Shown: positions 1 through 12,418 of the stretch, in pieces
Layout: each line of letters starts with the position of its first letter
Position numbering within the stretch: position 1 is the first letter of the stretch
Source: Micromonospora coxensis
GTDB lineage: Bacteria; Actinomycetota; Actinomycetes; Mycobacteriales; Micromonosporaceae
Direction: 5' to 3'
Assembly (NCBI RefSeq): GCF_900090295.1
Contig: NZ_LT607753.1
Location: forward strand, 4,402,001 to 4,466,000
Length of the DNA: 64,000 nucleotides
The notes under the pieces: model-generated
The model's input: only the letters and a program-made list of their open reading frames with translations
Told to the model about the DNA's origin: nothing
Databases searched by the model: none
Translations under genes and position numbers: made by a program

Positions 1-207
1 GATCGTGTCGGTGCGGCCGCGCACCGCCGCCAGCACCGCCTGCGCGCGCTGGTCGCCGAGGACCACCCCGACGGGGACGTCGCGGGGGTCCGGCCGGTGC
101 AGGGCGCCCACGTACGCCGCGATGAAGGCGACGGCCAGTGCCAGGGTGCCGGCCAGCAGCGCCGCCGTGCGGGGCAGCCAGTCGCGGTCCCGCTGCTCCT
201 CGTCCAC
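1..207 (-). CDS. N-terminal part of a membrane protein (YhgE/Pip or ABC-2-like), truncated by window edge
   Basis: Sixty-nine codons are visible, starting at a GTG (207) that has an in-frame TAG just upstream, so the start is well fixed. The product begins with about a dozen charged residues, then one hydrophobic segment (about residues 14-35, rich in Ala and Leu), then an extracytoplasmic stretch containing PRDVPVGVVLGD. A single N-terminal membrane helix followed by a xxVPVGVV strand is typical of the first extracellular region of YhgE/Pip and ABC-2-type permease proteins. The rest of the gene lies outside the window, so the family call is tentative. It is divergent from the carboxypeptidase gene at 309. 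Confidence 0.5.
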   Translation of the reverse strand, partial: MDEEQRDRDWLPRTAALLAGTLALAVAFIAAYVGALHRPDPRDVPVGVVLGDQRAQAVLAAVRGRTDTI

Positions 208-308
208 GTCGTCAGCCTATTGCCGGATCTGCCGGAGATGTGAGTTTTGGTCGCCTGGCTTGCTCCGGTCTGCCGGGCCGGCCCGGTCGCCATCGGTAAC
301 CTCCCGGC

Positions 309-1349
309 ATGACGCTCCCGAGCTATCCTCCCGGGCCGAAGCCGGGCGACCGGGTCGCGGTCGTCTCCCCGTCCGCCGGCCTGCCGGGCATCTTCCCCCA
401 CGTGTACGAGCTGGGGCTGCGCCGGCTGCGCGAGGAGTTCGACCTGGAACCGGTCGAGTACCCGACCACCCGCCAGGTGGGCGCCGACCCGCGTGACCGG
501 GCCCGGGACCTCACCGCCGCCTTCGCCGACCCGACGGTCACCGCCGTGCTCGCCACCGTCGGCGGGGACGACCTGATCACCGTCACCCCGTACCTCGACG
601 ACGACGTGCTGCGGGCCAACCCGAAGCCGTACTTCGGGTACTCGGACAACACCAATGTCCTCAACCACCTGTACCGGCTCGGCATCGTGGCGTACCACGG
701 CGGATCGGTGCTGGTGCACCTCGGCCGGCCCGGCCGGCCGCACCCGCTGACCTTCGACTCGCTGCGCGCCGCCCTGTTCACCCCCGGCTGGTACGAGCTG
801 ACCCCCGCCACCGAGTGGGGCGACCGGCCGAACCCGTGGACCGAGCCGGAGACGCTGGCCGACGAGCCGGAGATGCTGCCGGGCGAGGGCTGGCGCTGGC
901 AGGGGCCCGCACGGGTGGTGCAGGGGCGGACCTGGGGCGGCTGCCTGGAGATCCTGCACTGGCTGATGGCCGTCGACCGGGTCCCGACGGCCGCGGAACT
1001 GGCCGGGTCGGTGCTGGTCGTCGAGACCTCCAACGAGCTGCCCGACGCGCAGGAGGTCTTCCGGATCGTGCGCAACATGGGGGAGCGGGGGCTGCTCGCC
1101 GCCTTCCCGGCGGTCGTGGTCGGCCGGCCCAAGGCGTGGGACTTCGACCACCGGCTCTCCGTGCCGGAACGGCTGGCCTGGGGCGAGGCGCAGCGGGCGG
1201 CGATCACCCGGGCGCTCGCCCCGTACCGCCCGGACGCGGTGGTGGTCTTCGACGTCGACCTCGGCCACACCGACCCGCAGTTGATCGTCCCGTACGGCGG
1301 GGAGATCCGGGTGGACGCCGTCGAGCGGCGCATCTCGGTGCGGTACTGA
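309..1349 (+). CDS. S66 family LD-carboxypeptidase (LdcA/MccF-like)
   Basis: A 346-residue cytoplasmic serine peptidase of family S66. Members cleave the L,D bond of muropeptide tetrapeptides during peptidoglycan recycling, or inactivate microcin C-type peptide nucleotides (the MccF branch). The expected catalytic residues are visible: nucleophile Ser112 in GYSDNT, Glu239 in VVETSNE, and His320 in DLGHTDPQ. The N-terminal PGDRVAVVSPSAG strand and the oxyanion-loop region GGDD at about residue 85 also fit. Length is normal for the family. The sequence alone does not separate the LdcA role from the MccF role; the long spacing between Ser and Glu and the SDNT motif lean towards MccF-like. No operon partner: neighbours are divergent and convergent. 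Confidence 0.85.
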   Translation: MTLPSYPPGPKPGDRVAVVSPSAGLPGIFPHVYELGLRRLREEFDLEPVEYPTTRQVGADPRDRARDLTAAFADPTVTAVLATVGGDDLITVTPYLDDDVLRANPKPYFGYSDNTNVLNHLYRLGIVAYHGGSVLVHLGRPGRPHPLTFDSLRAALFTPGWYELTPATEWGDRPNPWTEPETLADEPEMLPGEGWRWQGPARVVQGRTWGGCLEILHWLMAVDRVPTAAELAGSVLVVETSNELPDAQEVFRIVRNMGERGLLAAFPAVVVGRPKAWDFDHRLSVPERLAWGEAQRAAITRALAPYRPDAVVVFDVDLGHTDPQLIVPYGGEIRVDAVERRISVRY

Positions 1350-1376
1350 CCGGATCCCGGCCCGGCCGGCCCGGTG

Positions 1377-2297
1377 TCAGTCCAGCACGGCGAAGGCGCG
1401 GACGGGGAAGGTGCCCATGCCGGCCACCCTCGGCGGGGCGGCGGTGAAGCGGAATCCCTCGGGCGGCAGGGCGTCCAGGCCGGTCAGGTGCTCCACGATC
1501 GGGATGCCGGCGGCCAGCAGCGTGCTGTGCGCCGGGCGCTCGCCCCGGGCCGCCGGGCCCATGTCGTCGATGTTGATCGAGTCGATGCCGACCAGGGTGG
1601 CGCCCGCCTCGGCCAGGGCCCGCGCCCCGTCGCCGGTCAGGTGGGGCGCCTCCGGCGCGCCGTACCGGTCGGTGCCGAAGTGCGCGGACCAGCCGGTGTG
1701 CAGCAGCACCGCCCGGCCGGCCACGTCGTACGGCGCCAGCAGCAGCCGGTCCACCGCCCGCGTCCCGGCCGGCACCCGGACCACGACGCCGGGCAGGTCG
1801 GCGAGGCGGTCCAGCGGGACGCCGGTGAGGTCCGCGCCGTCGGCGTACCGGTGCGCCGGGGTGTCCAGGTACGTGCCGGTGTTGGCGATCATGTCGATCC
1901 GGCCCACCTGGAACTCCGTGCCCGGCGCGTAGTTCGCCCGGGACGCCTCCCGGGTCAGCCACTCGGTGATCCGGGGCGTCGGCCAGCCGGGCAGGGTGGT
2001 CGTCCCGTCCGCGATGACGTGGCTCAGCTCGACCAGCCGCCGTCCCCCGGACCCGCTGCCGGCGGCCGGCCCGGCCACGCCCCGGCCGCCCTTGTGCGGC
2101 TCCTCGACGATCGTCTTGTTGCTGATCCGCACCTCGCCGACCATCAGCAGCCCGAGGTGCCGGACGAGCAGCGCGGCGAGGTCGTCGTCGCTGATCTCCC
2201 GCCCGGCGATGTCGAGCCGGAACCCGTCGGTCCGCAGACCGCCTCCGTTGGCGAACGTGATCTCGGCGTCGAACTGCGCCCGGTACTGCCTCGTCAT
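1377..2297 (-). CDS. Cyclase-family (kynurenine formamidase-like) hydrolase with extra N-terminal domain
   Basis: A 306-residue protein. Residues about 88-306 match the COG1878 cyclase/arylformamidase fold: the opening VELSHVIADGTTTLPGWP, the metal-site region NTGTYLDTPAHRY (139-151) and the late segment GIDSINIDD. In the classical motif HxGTHxDxPxH the first and second histidines bind metal; here these positions are Asn139 and Tyr143, while Asp145 and His149 are kept. Residues 1-70 (strand-rich, ending EEPHKG) are not part of the usual cyclase domain and are joined by a Gly/Ala linker. The ATG at 2297 is chosen because upstream in-frame sequence is low-complexity intergenic. Substrate unknown. 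Confidence 0.75.
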   Translation of the reverse strand: MTRQYRAQFDAEITFANGGGLRTDGFRLDIAGREISDDDLAALLVRHLGLLMVGEVRISNKTIVEEPHKGGRGVAGPAAGSGSGGRRLVELSHVIADGTTTLPGWPTPRITEWLTREASRANYAPGTEFQVGRIDMIANTGTYLDTPAHRYADGADLTGVPLDRLADLPGVVVRVPAGTRAVDRLLLAPYDVAGRAVLLHTGWSAHFGTDRYGAPEAPHLTGDGARALAEAGATLVGIDSINIDDMGPAARGERPAHSTLLAAGIPIVEHLTGLDALPPEGFRFTAAPPRVAGMGTFPVRAFAVLD

Positions 2298-2346
2298 GGG
2301 CCCAGCCGACCACGCCGGCGCGGTCCGGTCAAGATCCTTTCCGGCA

Positions 2347-2382
2347 CGCCCGGGGACGCCGCCGCGCCCGGGGACGCCGCCG
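2347..2382. repeat. Two perfect tandem copies of an 18-bp unit
   Basis: CGCCCGGGGACGCCGCCG is repeated head to tail at 2347-2364 and 2365-2382, followed by a degenerate third copy. It lies in the 176-bp gap upstream of the cyclase gene and holds no recognisable gene. Confidence 0.8.
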
Positions 2383-2473
2383 CCTCCGGGACGCCGCGCG
2401 GAGCACGCGGGAATCCGCGGGACGGCGGACGAAGCCGGGGCCCGGCCGGGATCGTCCCCGACCGGGTCGCGCG

Positions 2474-3199
2474 TCAGACGATCCGGCAGCGGCCGGCGCT
2501 GTAGTGCGTGACCGCCGCCAGGATCTCCGACTCCGGGCGGTCCGCGAAGTTCAGGGTCGCGACCAGTCCGGAGCCGTAGAAGGCGCTCAGCAGGCCGCTG
2601 TCCAGCGCGGTGAAGGTGCCGAGATTCTGCAGGGCACGCTGGTCGTAGGGCTTGACGACCAGCATCTTCTCCAGGCTCCAGCGGCGGCGCGAGATCTGGG
2701 CGACGGCCTCCCAGGGCAGCCAGACCGCCTGGCCCCGGGTCGGTCGGGTACGGATCCAGAGCCCGGCCGGGCTCAGCGCCAGCACCGGGCCGCCGGAGCC
2801 GATCAGCCAGAGCTGGATGCCGATCGGCAGGGCGATCGCGACCAGCACGCAGCCCACGATCGCGAGCAGGCCGACCACGGCGGTGCCGCGGTCCTGCCCG
2901 TCGGTGCCGCCCAGCACGCCCAGGCCGAGGACGCAGACGAGCGGGACCAGCAGTACCGCCACGACCCCGCCCATGACCAGGCCACGCTTGGCGACGTTGG
3001 GCCGGACGACGAACGGCTGGTCCTCCGGGATGCGCCTGGTCACCGGCGCGGGCGGGGGCGGTGGCGGGTATCCCGGCGGCGGGCCGTACGGAGGCTGCGG
3101 CGCACCGTACGGAGGCTGCGGTGGCGGGCCGTACGGAGGCTGCGAGGGTTGGCCGGACGGCGGCCAGGGTGGCGGGGTGGTCACCGGGGGCGCTCCCAC
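2474..3199 (-). CDS. Proline-rich membrane protein with PH-like C-terminal domain
   Basis: A 241-residue protein starting at GTG 3199. Residues 1-55 are a proline/glycine/tyrosine-rich cytoplasmic tail with PPYG repeats. Two membrane segments follow (about 72-95 and 103-130). Residues about 138-230 form a strand-rich domain (LALSPAGLWIRT, VWLPWEAVAQISRR, VATLNFADRPESEILAAVTHYS) resembling bacterial PH-like domains, where a WxxI strand and a C-terminal helix are typical. Such proteins are common in actinomycetes and their function is unknown. The gene stands alone, divergent from mfd with a 203-bp gap. Confidence 0.6.
   Translation of the reverse strand: MGAPPVTTPPPWPPSGQPSQPPYGPPPQPPYGAPQPPYGPPPGYPPPPPPAPVTRRIPEDQPFVVRPNVAKRGLVMGGVVAVLLVPLVCVLGLGVLGGTDGQDRGTAVVGLLAIVGCVLVAIALPIGIQLWLIGSGGPVLALSPAGLWIRTRPTRGQAVWLPWEAVAQISRRRWSLEKMLVVKPYDQRALQNLGTFTALDSGLLSAFYGSGLVATLNFADRPESEILAAVTHYSAGRCRIV
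3084..3144. repeat. Three copies of a 16-bp unit inside the PPYG-coding region
   Basis: CCGTACGGAGGCTGCG occurs at 3084-3099, 3105-3120 and 3129-3144. The copies are spaced by 21 and 24 bp, multiples of three, so they encode in-frame PPYG repeats on the minus strand. Copy-number change here would lengthen or shorten the proline-rich tail without a frameshift. Confidence 0.85.
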
Positions 3200-3402
3200 T
3201 GCTGCGCGGACGGGAGGGCCAGCCTACGGGTCGGCGGCCAGGACGGGTGCCCCGGATCCGCCGGCGGGGAGCCCCGGGCCCACCACGGCGGGCGGCGGGA
3301 GCCCGGAATGTCCGGGCAGCGGGATAGTCTCGACAGGTGCACCCCCCGTCCGACTGGACGCGGGGCCGTCGTCGTGTGTCGACCTCCTGGAAGTGATCAC
3401 CC

Positions 3403-7041
<3,639 letters not shown>

Positions 7042-7127
7042 CCGGGTGGCTGCGCCCGCGGCGACCCGGCCGGCGGGCGGCCGACCCGTGGTGGGCGGCG
7101 TCACAGCGGGTCGGAGGGCATGAGAGA

Positions 7128-7922
7128 GTGACCGTCATGCGTGCACGCCGTCTCATCGCCGCCGCCAGCGTCGCGGCTCTCGGTGTCCTCTCCCTGACCG
7201 CCTGCGGCCGGACGTCGCCGGACGTGGCCGCGTACGTCGGGGACCGCACCTACTCGGTCGACCGGGTGGACGCGGTCTACGACGACGCCCAGGCGCGGTT
7301 CGCGGAGGCGGTGCGTCAGAGCGCGACCCAGGCGGGCATCACCCCCACCGCCGAGCAGCTGCGGTCGCCGGTGACCCGGCAGGACGTGCTGAACCTGCTG
7401 GTCAGCATCGAGCTGGGCAAGCGGATCGCGGCCGACCAGGGCGTGTCGGTGCCGGACCAGGTCACCCCGGACCAGCTCGCCCAGCAGCTCCAGATGCCGC
7501 CGCAGGCCGAGTACGCCAAGCTCTGGGGCGAGTGGGCCGACATCTCGATCGCGCTCACCCAGAAGCTGCCCCCGGCCGAGCTGAGCGACGAGTCGGTGAT
7601 GGCCGTCTACCAGGCGATCGCCAAGGCCGGCGGGATCCAGACCGGCCTCTCCGTGGCCCAGGTGCGCCAGCTCTTCGGCGAGGGCGGGTTCGTCCGGACC
7701 GCCTCGGCGCTCAGCGCGGCGATGGAGAAGGAGGCCGACGAGGTGAACCTCTCGGTCAACCCGCGCTACCGCCCGCTGGGCGTGCCGTCCTGGGTGAACA
7801 AGGGCCAGGAACTGGTCTTCTACGCCCTGCCGTACGTGGAGTCCGGCAGCCCGGTCACCGACATCTCGACGCCCGAGCCGGTCAGCACCCCGGCCGAGCA
7901 GAACGCGCCGGTGGCACCCTGA
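7128..7922 (+). CDS. SurA N-terminal-like lipoprotein
   Basis: A 264-residue exported lipoprotein. After four residues from GTG 7128 comes MRARRLIAAASVAALG and a lipobox LTAC, so the mature protein should start with a diacylated Cys. The rest is helical and hydrophilic (SPVTRQDVLNLLVSIELGKRIA, then VTPDQLAQQL), resembling the N-terminal chaperone part of SurA without a PPIase domain; the tail is Pro/Thr-rich. GTG 7128 is preferred over ATG 7137 because GGAGGG (7113-7118) is 9 bases away. The gene lies between mfd and mazG; its stop overlaps the probable mazG start. Likely an envelope folding factor, by analogy only. Confidence 0.8.
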   Translation: MTVMRARRLIAAASVAALGVLSLTACGRTSPDVAAYVGDRTYSVDRVDAVYDDAQARFAEAVRQSATQAGITPTAEQLRSPVTRQDVLNLLVSIELGKRIAADQGVSVPDQVTPDQLAQQLQMPPQAEYAKLWGEWADISIALTQKLPPAELSDESVMAVYQAIAKAGGIQTGLSVAQVRQLFGEGGFVRTASALSAAMEKEADEVNLSVNPRYRPLGVPSWVNKGQELVFYALPYVESGSPVTDISTPEPVSTPAEQNAPVAP

Positions 7923-8902
7923 GCACGTCCCGCATCGTCCTGCTGGTCACCTCGCCCCGGCTGCCGGCCGGCCTGCTGACCGCCGCCGCCTGGGACGTCC
8001 TACGCTCCGCGCCGGTGCTGGCCGGCGCGGAGAGCCCGGTGACGGCGGCCGTGCGGGCGGCGGGCGCCGAGGTGACGGTGGTCGATTCCGGGGCGACGCA
8101 GGCGCTGCTCGACGCGGTGGCGACGCACGGCACCGTGGTCTGGCTGGCCGGCCCGGCGGGCGACGAGTCGATCGCCCGGGAGCTGGGCCTGCGGCTGGCC
8201 CGGGAGCCCGGGCTGGCCGAGTTGGAGCTGATGTACGGCTCGTGGGACCCGCCCGGCGCCCGGCTGCTCGACGCGGTCGAGGTGATGGACCGGCTGGCGT
8301 CCCCGGGCGGTGACCCGTGGAAGCGGGCGCAGACCCACCGCAGCCTGGCCGGGTTCCTGCTGGAGGAGTGCTACGAGGCGTACGACGCGATCAGCGCCGA
8401 CGACACCGACGCGCTGCGCGAGGAGTTGGGCGACGTGCTGCTCCAGGTGCTGCTGCACGCCCGGCTGGCGGAGAACCTGCCCGAGGGCGAGCGGTGGAGC
8501 GTCGACGACGTGGCCGGCGGCCTGGTGGACAAGATGGTCCGCCGCAACCCGCACGTCTTCGCCGGGGACGAGGCCGGCACGCTGGAGGAGATCGAGGCGA
8601 GCTGGGAGCGGATCAAGCGGGCCGAGAAGGCCCGCGAGTCGGTGCTGGACGGGATCGCGCTGAGCCAGCCCGCGCTCGCCCTGGCCGCCAAGATCCTGGA
8701 CCGGGCCGGCCGGATCGGGCTGGCCGTCCCGCCGCCGCTGGCCGACGGCCAGGTCGACCCGGAGGCGCGCCTCGGCGCCGGCCTGCTCACCACCGTCGCC
8801 GCCGCCCGGGAGGCCGGCATCGACCCGGAGGCGGCGCTGCGCCGCGCCACCCTGGCCTACGCGGACGCGGTCCGCGCCGCCGAACGCGCCACTCGCCCCT
8901 GA
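7919..8902 (+). CDS. mazG: Nucleoside triphosphate pyrophosphohydrolase MazG
   Basis: About 327 residues. MazG hydrolyses NTPs and dNTPs to the monophosphate, removing damaged nucleotides and modulating ppGpp levels. Residues about 1-115 form a domain seen in actinobacterial MazG (IVLLVTSPRLPAGLL). The MazG domain follows with DPWKRAQTHRSLAGFLLEECYEA and LREELGDVLLQVLLHARLAE; the EExxE and ExxD metal ligands are intact. A weaker second half-domain occupies the C-terminus. No ATG, GTG or TTG lies in frame near the expected N-terminus; the natural start is CTG 7919, which overlaps the preceding stop as CTGA. An upstream start inside the lipoprotein gene is the alternative. Confidence 0.88.
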   Translation: MSTSRIVLLVTSPRLPAGLLTAAAWDVLRSAPVLAGAESPVTAAVRAAGAEVTVVDSGATQALLDAVATHGTVVWLAGPAGDESIARELGLRLAREPGLAELELMYGSWDPPGARLLDAVEVMDRLASPGGDPWKRAQTHRSLAGFLLEECYEAYDAISADDTDALREELGDVLLQVLLHARLAENLPEGERWSVDDVAGGLVDKMVRRNPHVFAGDEAGTLEEIEASWERIKRAEKARESVLDGIALSQPALALAAKILDRAGRIGLAVPPPLADGQVDPEARLGAGLLTTVAAAREAGIDPEAALRRATLAYADAVRAAERATRP

Positions 8903-8953
8903 CCTCGGGCGTCCCCACACCGCGTCCCTCAGTGGCGTGTCGCCTCGAACCTG

Positions 8954-8985
8954 CCGGCCCACCCGGCCGGAGCCGGGTGGGCCGG
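8954..8985. terminator. Bidirectional hairpin between mazG and the ABC permease gene
   Basis: A perfect 14-bp stem, CCGGCCCACCCGGC (8954-8967) with its complement (8972-8985) and a CGGA loop, lies between two convergent genes. There is no U-tract, as is common in high-GC actinomycetes. Confidence 0.7.
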
Positions 8986-9041
8986 GACGCCCCCGCACGG
9001 TTTCGGCGAGCGGCGGGCACGATCCCCCGCCGCTCGCCCGG

Positions 9042-11201
9042 TCATTCGCTGCGTGCCGTCTCCGGACCGGTGATGCGTTCCAGCAACGGCAGGGTGGAGG
9101 CGATGATGCCGAGGCAGGCGGCCAGCCCGACGATCACGATCGCGGCGAACCCCACGCCTGGCGGCGTGAGCGTGTAGTCCATCTGCGCCTCGAGGAACAA
9201 CTGGGCGGCGAGGAAGCCCATGCCGATCGCGACCACGGCGACGGCGAGCATCGGTACGGCGGCCTCCAGGAGAACCACCCGACGCAGGATCCGCACCGGC
9301 GCGCCACTGAGGCGGAGCAGACTGAACGGGCGTCTGCGTTCGCTGAGGCCGCCGACCACGCTGACCGCCAGGCTGCAGCCGGCGAGGGCGAGGCTGGCGA
9401 CGATGACGACGTGGGCCATCTGCTGCCAGCCGCGCATCTGGTTGGCGAAGTCGGCCTCGAAGTCGCCGGGCACGTGGGGGGCCACCCAGAATTCCGTCGG
9501 GTAGGCGAGTTCGAGGACGGTGCGCGAGCGTTCCAGCGCGGCGGTCGAGGCGTCGGTGCCGACGACGATCGACAGCACCGGCGACCGCTGGAGTTCGTCG
9601 ACCGTGACCGATGCGGCGGGCCAGACCCTGGTGGACGAGGCCGATCGCCCGAAGGGTGTGAGGCTCATCGGCACCTCGGCGACGGTGGCGTCGTCGGCGC
9701 ACCGGCCGTACGCCGCCGGGAGATCGCGGCACGCGACCACCCCTGCGTCGCGGTCGTTGCCGCGGACCGGGTTCTCGCGGACCACCGTCGTGCTGCGTAC
9801 GCCAGGGATCGCGCCCAGGTCGGTCAGGACGGTGTCGGGCACCGACGGCGGGTTCTCGGTGAAGACGGTGGACATCGTGCCGGCGTCGGTCGATCCGACC
9901 GGCGCCGGACCGCGGTTGGCGACGATCGTCGTGATCACGCCGACGGCCACACTCGTGACGAAGAGGGCGAGCATGATGCCGCTGATCGCCCGGAAGCCGG
10001 CCTTCGGGTTGTCGGCGAGGCGCCGTGCGGCGATGAGCGTGGCGGGTCGGCTGGCGCGCCGCGCCATGGCCCCGGCGCCCCTCATGGTCAGCCAGGGGCC
10101 GGCGAGGATCAGACCGGCCATGATCAGCAGCAGCCCGGGCAGGAAGACGGCGATCTGGCCGTCCGACGTCGGGGGCCGGTGGACGAGGGCGAATGCCAGC
10201 ACGGCGACGCCGAGCACGAGCGGGATCAGCCGGTACGCGCGCGGAGGCCGGGGGGTGACCCGCCGGGTGACGCCGAGCGGGGAGATCCGGACGCGCCGTA
10301 GCGAGACCCGTGCCGCCAGCACCGCGCCGGCCGGAACGCCGAGCGCGACCACCAGGATGTCCAGCACTCCCAGCGACATGTCGTCGGTGAAGAACGGCAT
10401 GCCGGTGAACGGAATCGCGGCGAGGTGGCCGCGGAGCGCGAAGAACAGCACGAAGCCGAGGGCGGTGCCGACGACGGCGGCAGCGGCCGCCTCGACCGCC
10501 GCGATGACCGAGATCTGTCTCGGTGTCGCCCCGACCAGCCGCATCGCGGCGAACCGCTGCTCCCGGCGGGCGGCGTTGAGCCGGGTGGCGGTGCCGATGA
10601 AGATCAGCACCGGAAACAGCAGCCCACCGGCCACCACGCCCATGATGAGGTTCACCATCGTCTCGGGGAGCGGGGGAGTGTCCGCGCCGATGCTGGTGAG
10701 CTGTCTGGCTCTCGGCAGCTCGGCGACCTCGTCGGGGGTGCCGCCGACGATGATGAGCAGGGCGTCCGGCGAGGTGAGCGCCGCCGGACCGATCGTGCCG
10801 AGGTCGTGCGGGGGGTAGCGGTCGCCGAGTTGGTCGGCGGGATTGGCGGCCAGCAGGCGCCGCATCGCGGGCGAGGCGTAGTACTCGCCCGGCCCCGGCG
10901 TCTTCGGAATGCCGACGGGGGTGGGCGCGTCCGGCCCGGTCGCGGCGACGTCGATGCGGACGATCTGCTCGCCGCGGAAGTAGTCGTCCCGCGTCGACCA
11001 CCACAGTGGATCCGCGGTGCCGGTGGACGCGGCGGGGTGCAGCGCGGCGTACCGGGTGAGCTGCGCGTCGACGGCGTTGATGCCGGCGAGGGTGGCCAGC
11101 AGCAGCCCGGCGCCCACGGCGACCGCGGCGGCGATGGCTACGAGTCGGGTGAGCGCCTCCCGGCCGCCGGCCACCGCGAGGCGTAGCCCGAGGCCGATCA
11201 T
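9042..11201 (-). CDS. FtsX-type ABC transporter permease
   Basis: A 719-residue membrane protein, the permease of a MacB/FtsX-type (type VII) ABC transporter. An N-terminal helix (about 15-40) precedes a large extracytoplasmic domain; a first three-helix FtsX block lies around 215-345 (with the MRLVGATPRQI motif, typical of the FtsX coupling region), more helices around 350-460, a second extracytoplasmic region, and a second FtsX block at the C-terminus (ending with LRLSGAPVRILRR and further helices). Duplicated FtsX blocks are usual for actinobacterial export or signalling permeases. The start overlaps the ATPase stop (11198-11201). Substrate unknown; probably a lipophilic drug or envelope component. 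Confidence 0.88.
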   Translation of the reverse strand: MIGLGLRLAVAGGREALTRLVAIAAAVAVGAGLLLATLAGINAVDAQLTRYAALHPAASTGTADPLWWSTRDDYFRGEQIVRIDVAATGPDAPTPVGIPKTPGPGEYYASPAMRRLLAANPADQLGDRYPPHDLGTIGPAALTSPDALLIIVGGTPDEVAELPRARQLTSIGADTPPLPETMVNLIMGVVAGGLLFPVLIFIGTATRLNAARREQRFAAMRLVGATPRQISVIAAVEAAAAAVVGTALGFVLFFALRGHLAAIPFTGMPFFTDDMSLGVLDILVVALGVPAGAVLAARVSLRRVRISPLGVTRRVTPRPPRAYRLIPLVLGVAVLAFALVHRPPTSDGQIAVFLPGLLLIMAGLILAGPWLTMRGAGAMARRASRPATLIAARRLADNPKAGFRAISGIMLALFVTSVAVGVITTIVANRGPAPVGSTDAGTMSTVFTENPPSVPDTVLTDLGAIPGVRSTTVVRENPVRGNDRDAGVVACRDLPAAYGRCADDATVAEVPMSLTPFGRSASSTRVWPAASVTVDELQRSPVLSIVVGTDASTAALERSRTVLELAYPTEFWVAPHVPGDFEADFANQMRGWQQMAHVVIVASLALAGCSLAVSVVGGLSERRRPFSLLRLSGAPVRILRRVVLLEAAVPMLAVAVVAIGMGFLAAQLFLEAQMDYTLTPPGVGFAAIVIVGLAACLGIIASTLPLLERITGPETARSE

Positions 11202-11878
11202 GAGGCGATCCGGTCCGGCGCGTTCACGCGCCCGTCGCGGACGATGACCTCGCGGTCGGCGTACGCGGCGACCCGTGGTTCGTGGGTCACCAGGACGACT
11301 GTGGTGCCCTGCTCGCGGGCGGCGGCGACCAGCAGGTCCATGACCTGCTCGCCGGTGAGCGAGTCGAGCGCTCCGGTCGGCTCGTCGGCGAAGAGGACCT
11401 GTGGCTCGGCGACCAGGCCGCGGGCGATGGCGACGCGCTGCGCCTGGCCACCGGACAGTTCCCCCGACCGGCGCTGCTGCATGCCGTCCATGCCGAGCCG
11501 GTCGAACCAGCCGTGCGCCTTGCGCAGCGCCTCCGTCCGGCGGACCCCGCTGAACAGCAACGGCAGGGCGACGTTCTCCACTGCGGTGAGCTCCGGGACG
11601 AGCTGACCGAACTGGAACACGAAGCCGAAGCGGTCGCGGCGCAGCCCGCTGCGCTCGGCCTCGGTCATGGAGTCGATCCGGGCCCCGTCGAACAGGATCT
11701 CTCCGGAGTCGGGAACGAGGATGCCGGCCAGGCAGTGCAGCAGCGTCGACTTGCCCGAGCCGCTGGGGCCCATGACGGCGAGGATCTCGCCCGAGTCCAC
11801 GGCGATGCTGGCTCCGCGCAGCGCGGGAGTCGTGCCGAACGAGAACTCCACGTTGCGCGCCTCGATCGCGACGGTCAT
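11198..11878 (-). CDS. ABC transporter ATP-binding protein (MacB/LolD type)
   Basis: A 226-residue ATPase that energises the permease encoded just downstream. Visible motifs: Walker A GPSGSGKST, Q-loop VFQFGQLVPELTAVENVALPLL, ABC signature LSGGQAQRVAIARGL, Walker B VLFADEPTGALD, and the switch histidine in VLVTHEP. The EPTGALD form is characteristic of the LolD/MacB subfamily that pairs with FtsX-type permeases. It overlaps the padR stop by 4 bases upstream and the permease start by 4 bases downstream, so the three genes form a translationally coupled operon. Confidence 0.95.
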   Translation of the reverse strand: MTVAIEARNVEFSFGTTPALRGASIAVDSGEILAVMGPSGSGKSTLLHCLAGILVPDSGEILFDGARIDSMTEAERSGLRRDRFGFVFQFGQLVPELTAVENVALPLLFSGVRRTEALRKAHGWFDRLGMDGMQQRRSGELSGGQAQRVAIARGLVAEPQVLFADEPTGALDSLTGEQVMDLLVAAAREQGTTVVLVTHEPRVAAYADREVIVRDGRVNAPDRIAS

Positions 11879-12399
11879 GGCTTCACCTCCCGCTTGAGGG
11901 CGTCCAGCCGGGCGCCGGTCATCTCGATCCACCGCAGGTCGGCCTCCAGGTGGTACAGGCCGTGATCGGCCAGCAGCGCGTCGACGAGACTGCCGGTGCG
12001 CTTGATCTCGGTGAGCTCGCGCATCCGTTGCAGGTGCGCGTGGCGCTGGGTGTCGAGGTACTCGTCGGCGGGGCGGTCCAGCATCAGCGCGAGCACGACC
12101 TTGGCGAACAGCACCGTCTGCAGGTGCGGCGCCGGCTCGACCGGTTGGGTGAGCCACTGCTCGACCTCGGTCGCACCCAGGTCGGTGATGACGTAGCGCT
12201 TGCGGTCGGGCCCGTCGCCCGGGCCCACCTCGCTGATCACCACCTTGCCGTCGCGGGCCAGCCGGCTGAGTGTCGAGTAGACCTGGCCGAACGGCAACGG
12301 CTTGCCACGGCCGAAGTACGCGTCGTATTCGCGTTTCAGGTCGTAGCCGTGGCTGGGTTCGCGTTCGAGGAGGCCGAGGAGGGTGACGGGAACGTTCAT
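11875..12399 (-). CDS. PadR-family transcriptional regulator
   Basis: A 174-residue repressor-type regulator. The N-terminal winged helix (about 1-85) carries NVPVTLLGLLEREPSHGYDLKREY and FGQVYSTLSRLARDGKV, the standard PadR recognition region; a C-terminal helical part (about 95-174) fits the PadR dimerisation domain of the Vir-like subfamily. The ATG at 12399 is used; a GTG five codons upstream is possible but would extend into the operator. It is the first gene of a padR-ATPase-permease operon, the classic arrangement in which PadR represses its own drug-efflux ABC genes until ligand binds. Confidence 0.92.
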   Translation of the reverse strand: MNVPVTLLGLLEREPSHGYDLKREYDAYFGRGKPLPFGQVYSTLSRLARDGKVVISEVGPGDGPDRKRYVITDLGATEVEQWLTQPVEPAPHLQTVLFAKVVLALMLDRPADEYLDTQRHAHLQRMRELTEIKRTGSLVDALLADHGLYHLEADLRWIEMTGARLDALKREVKP

Positions 12400-12418
12400 G
12401 ACGGCAGAATACACCGAG

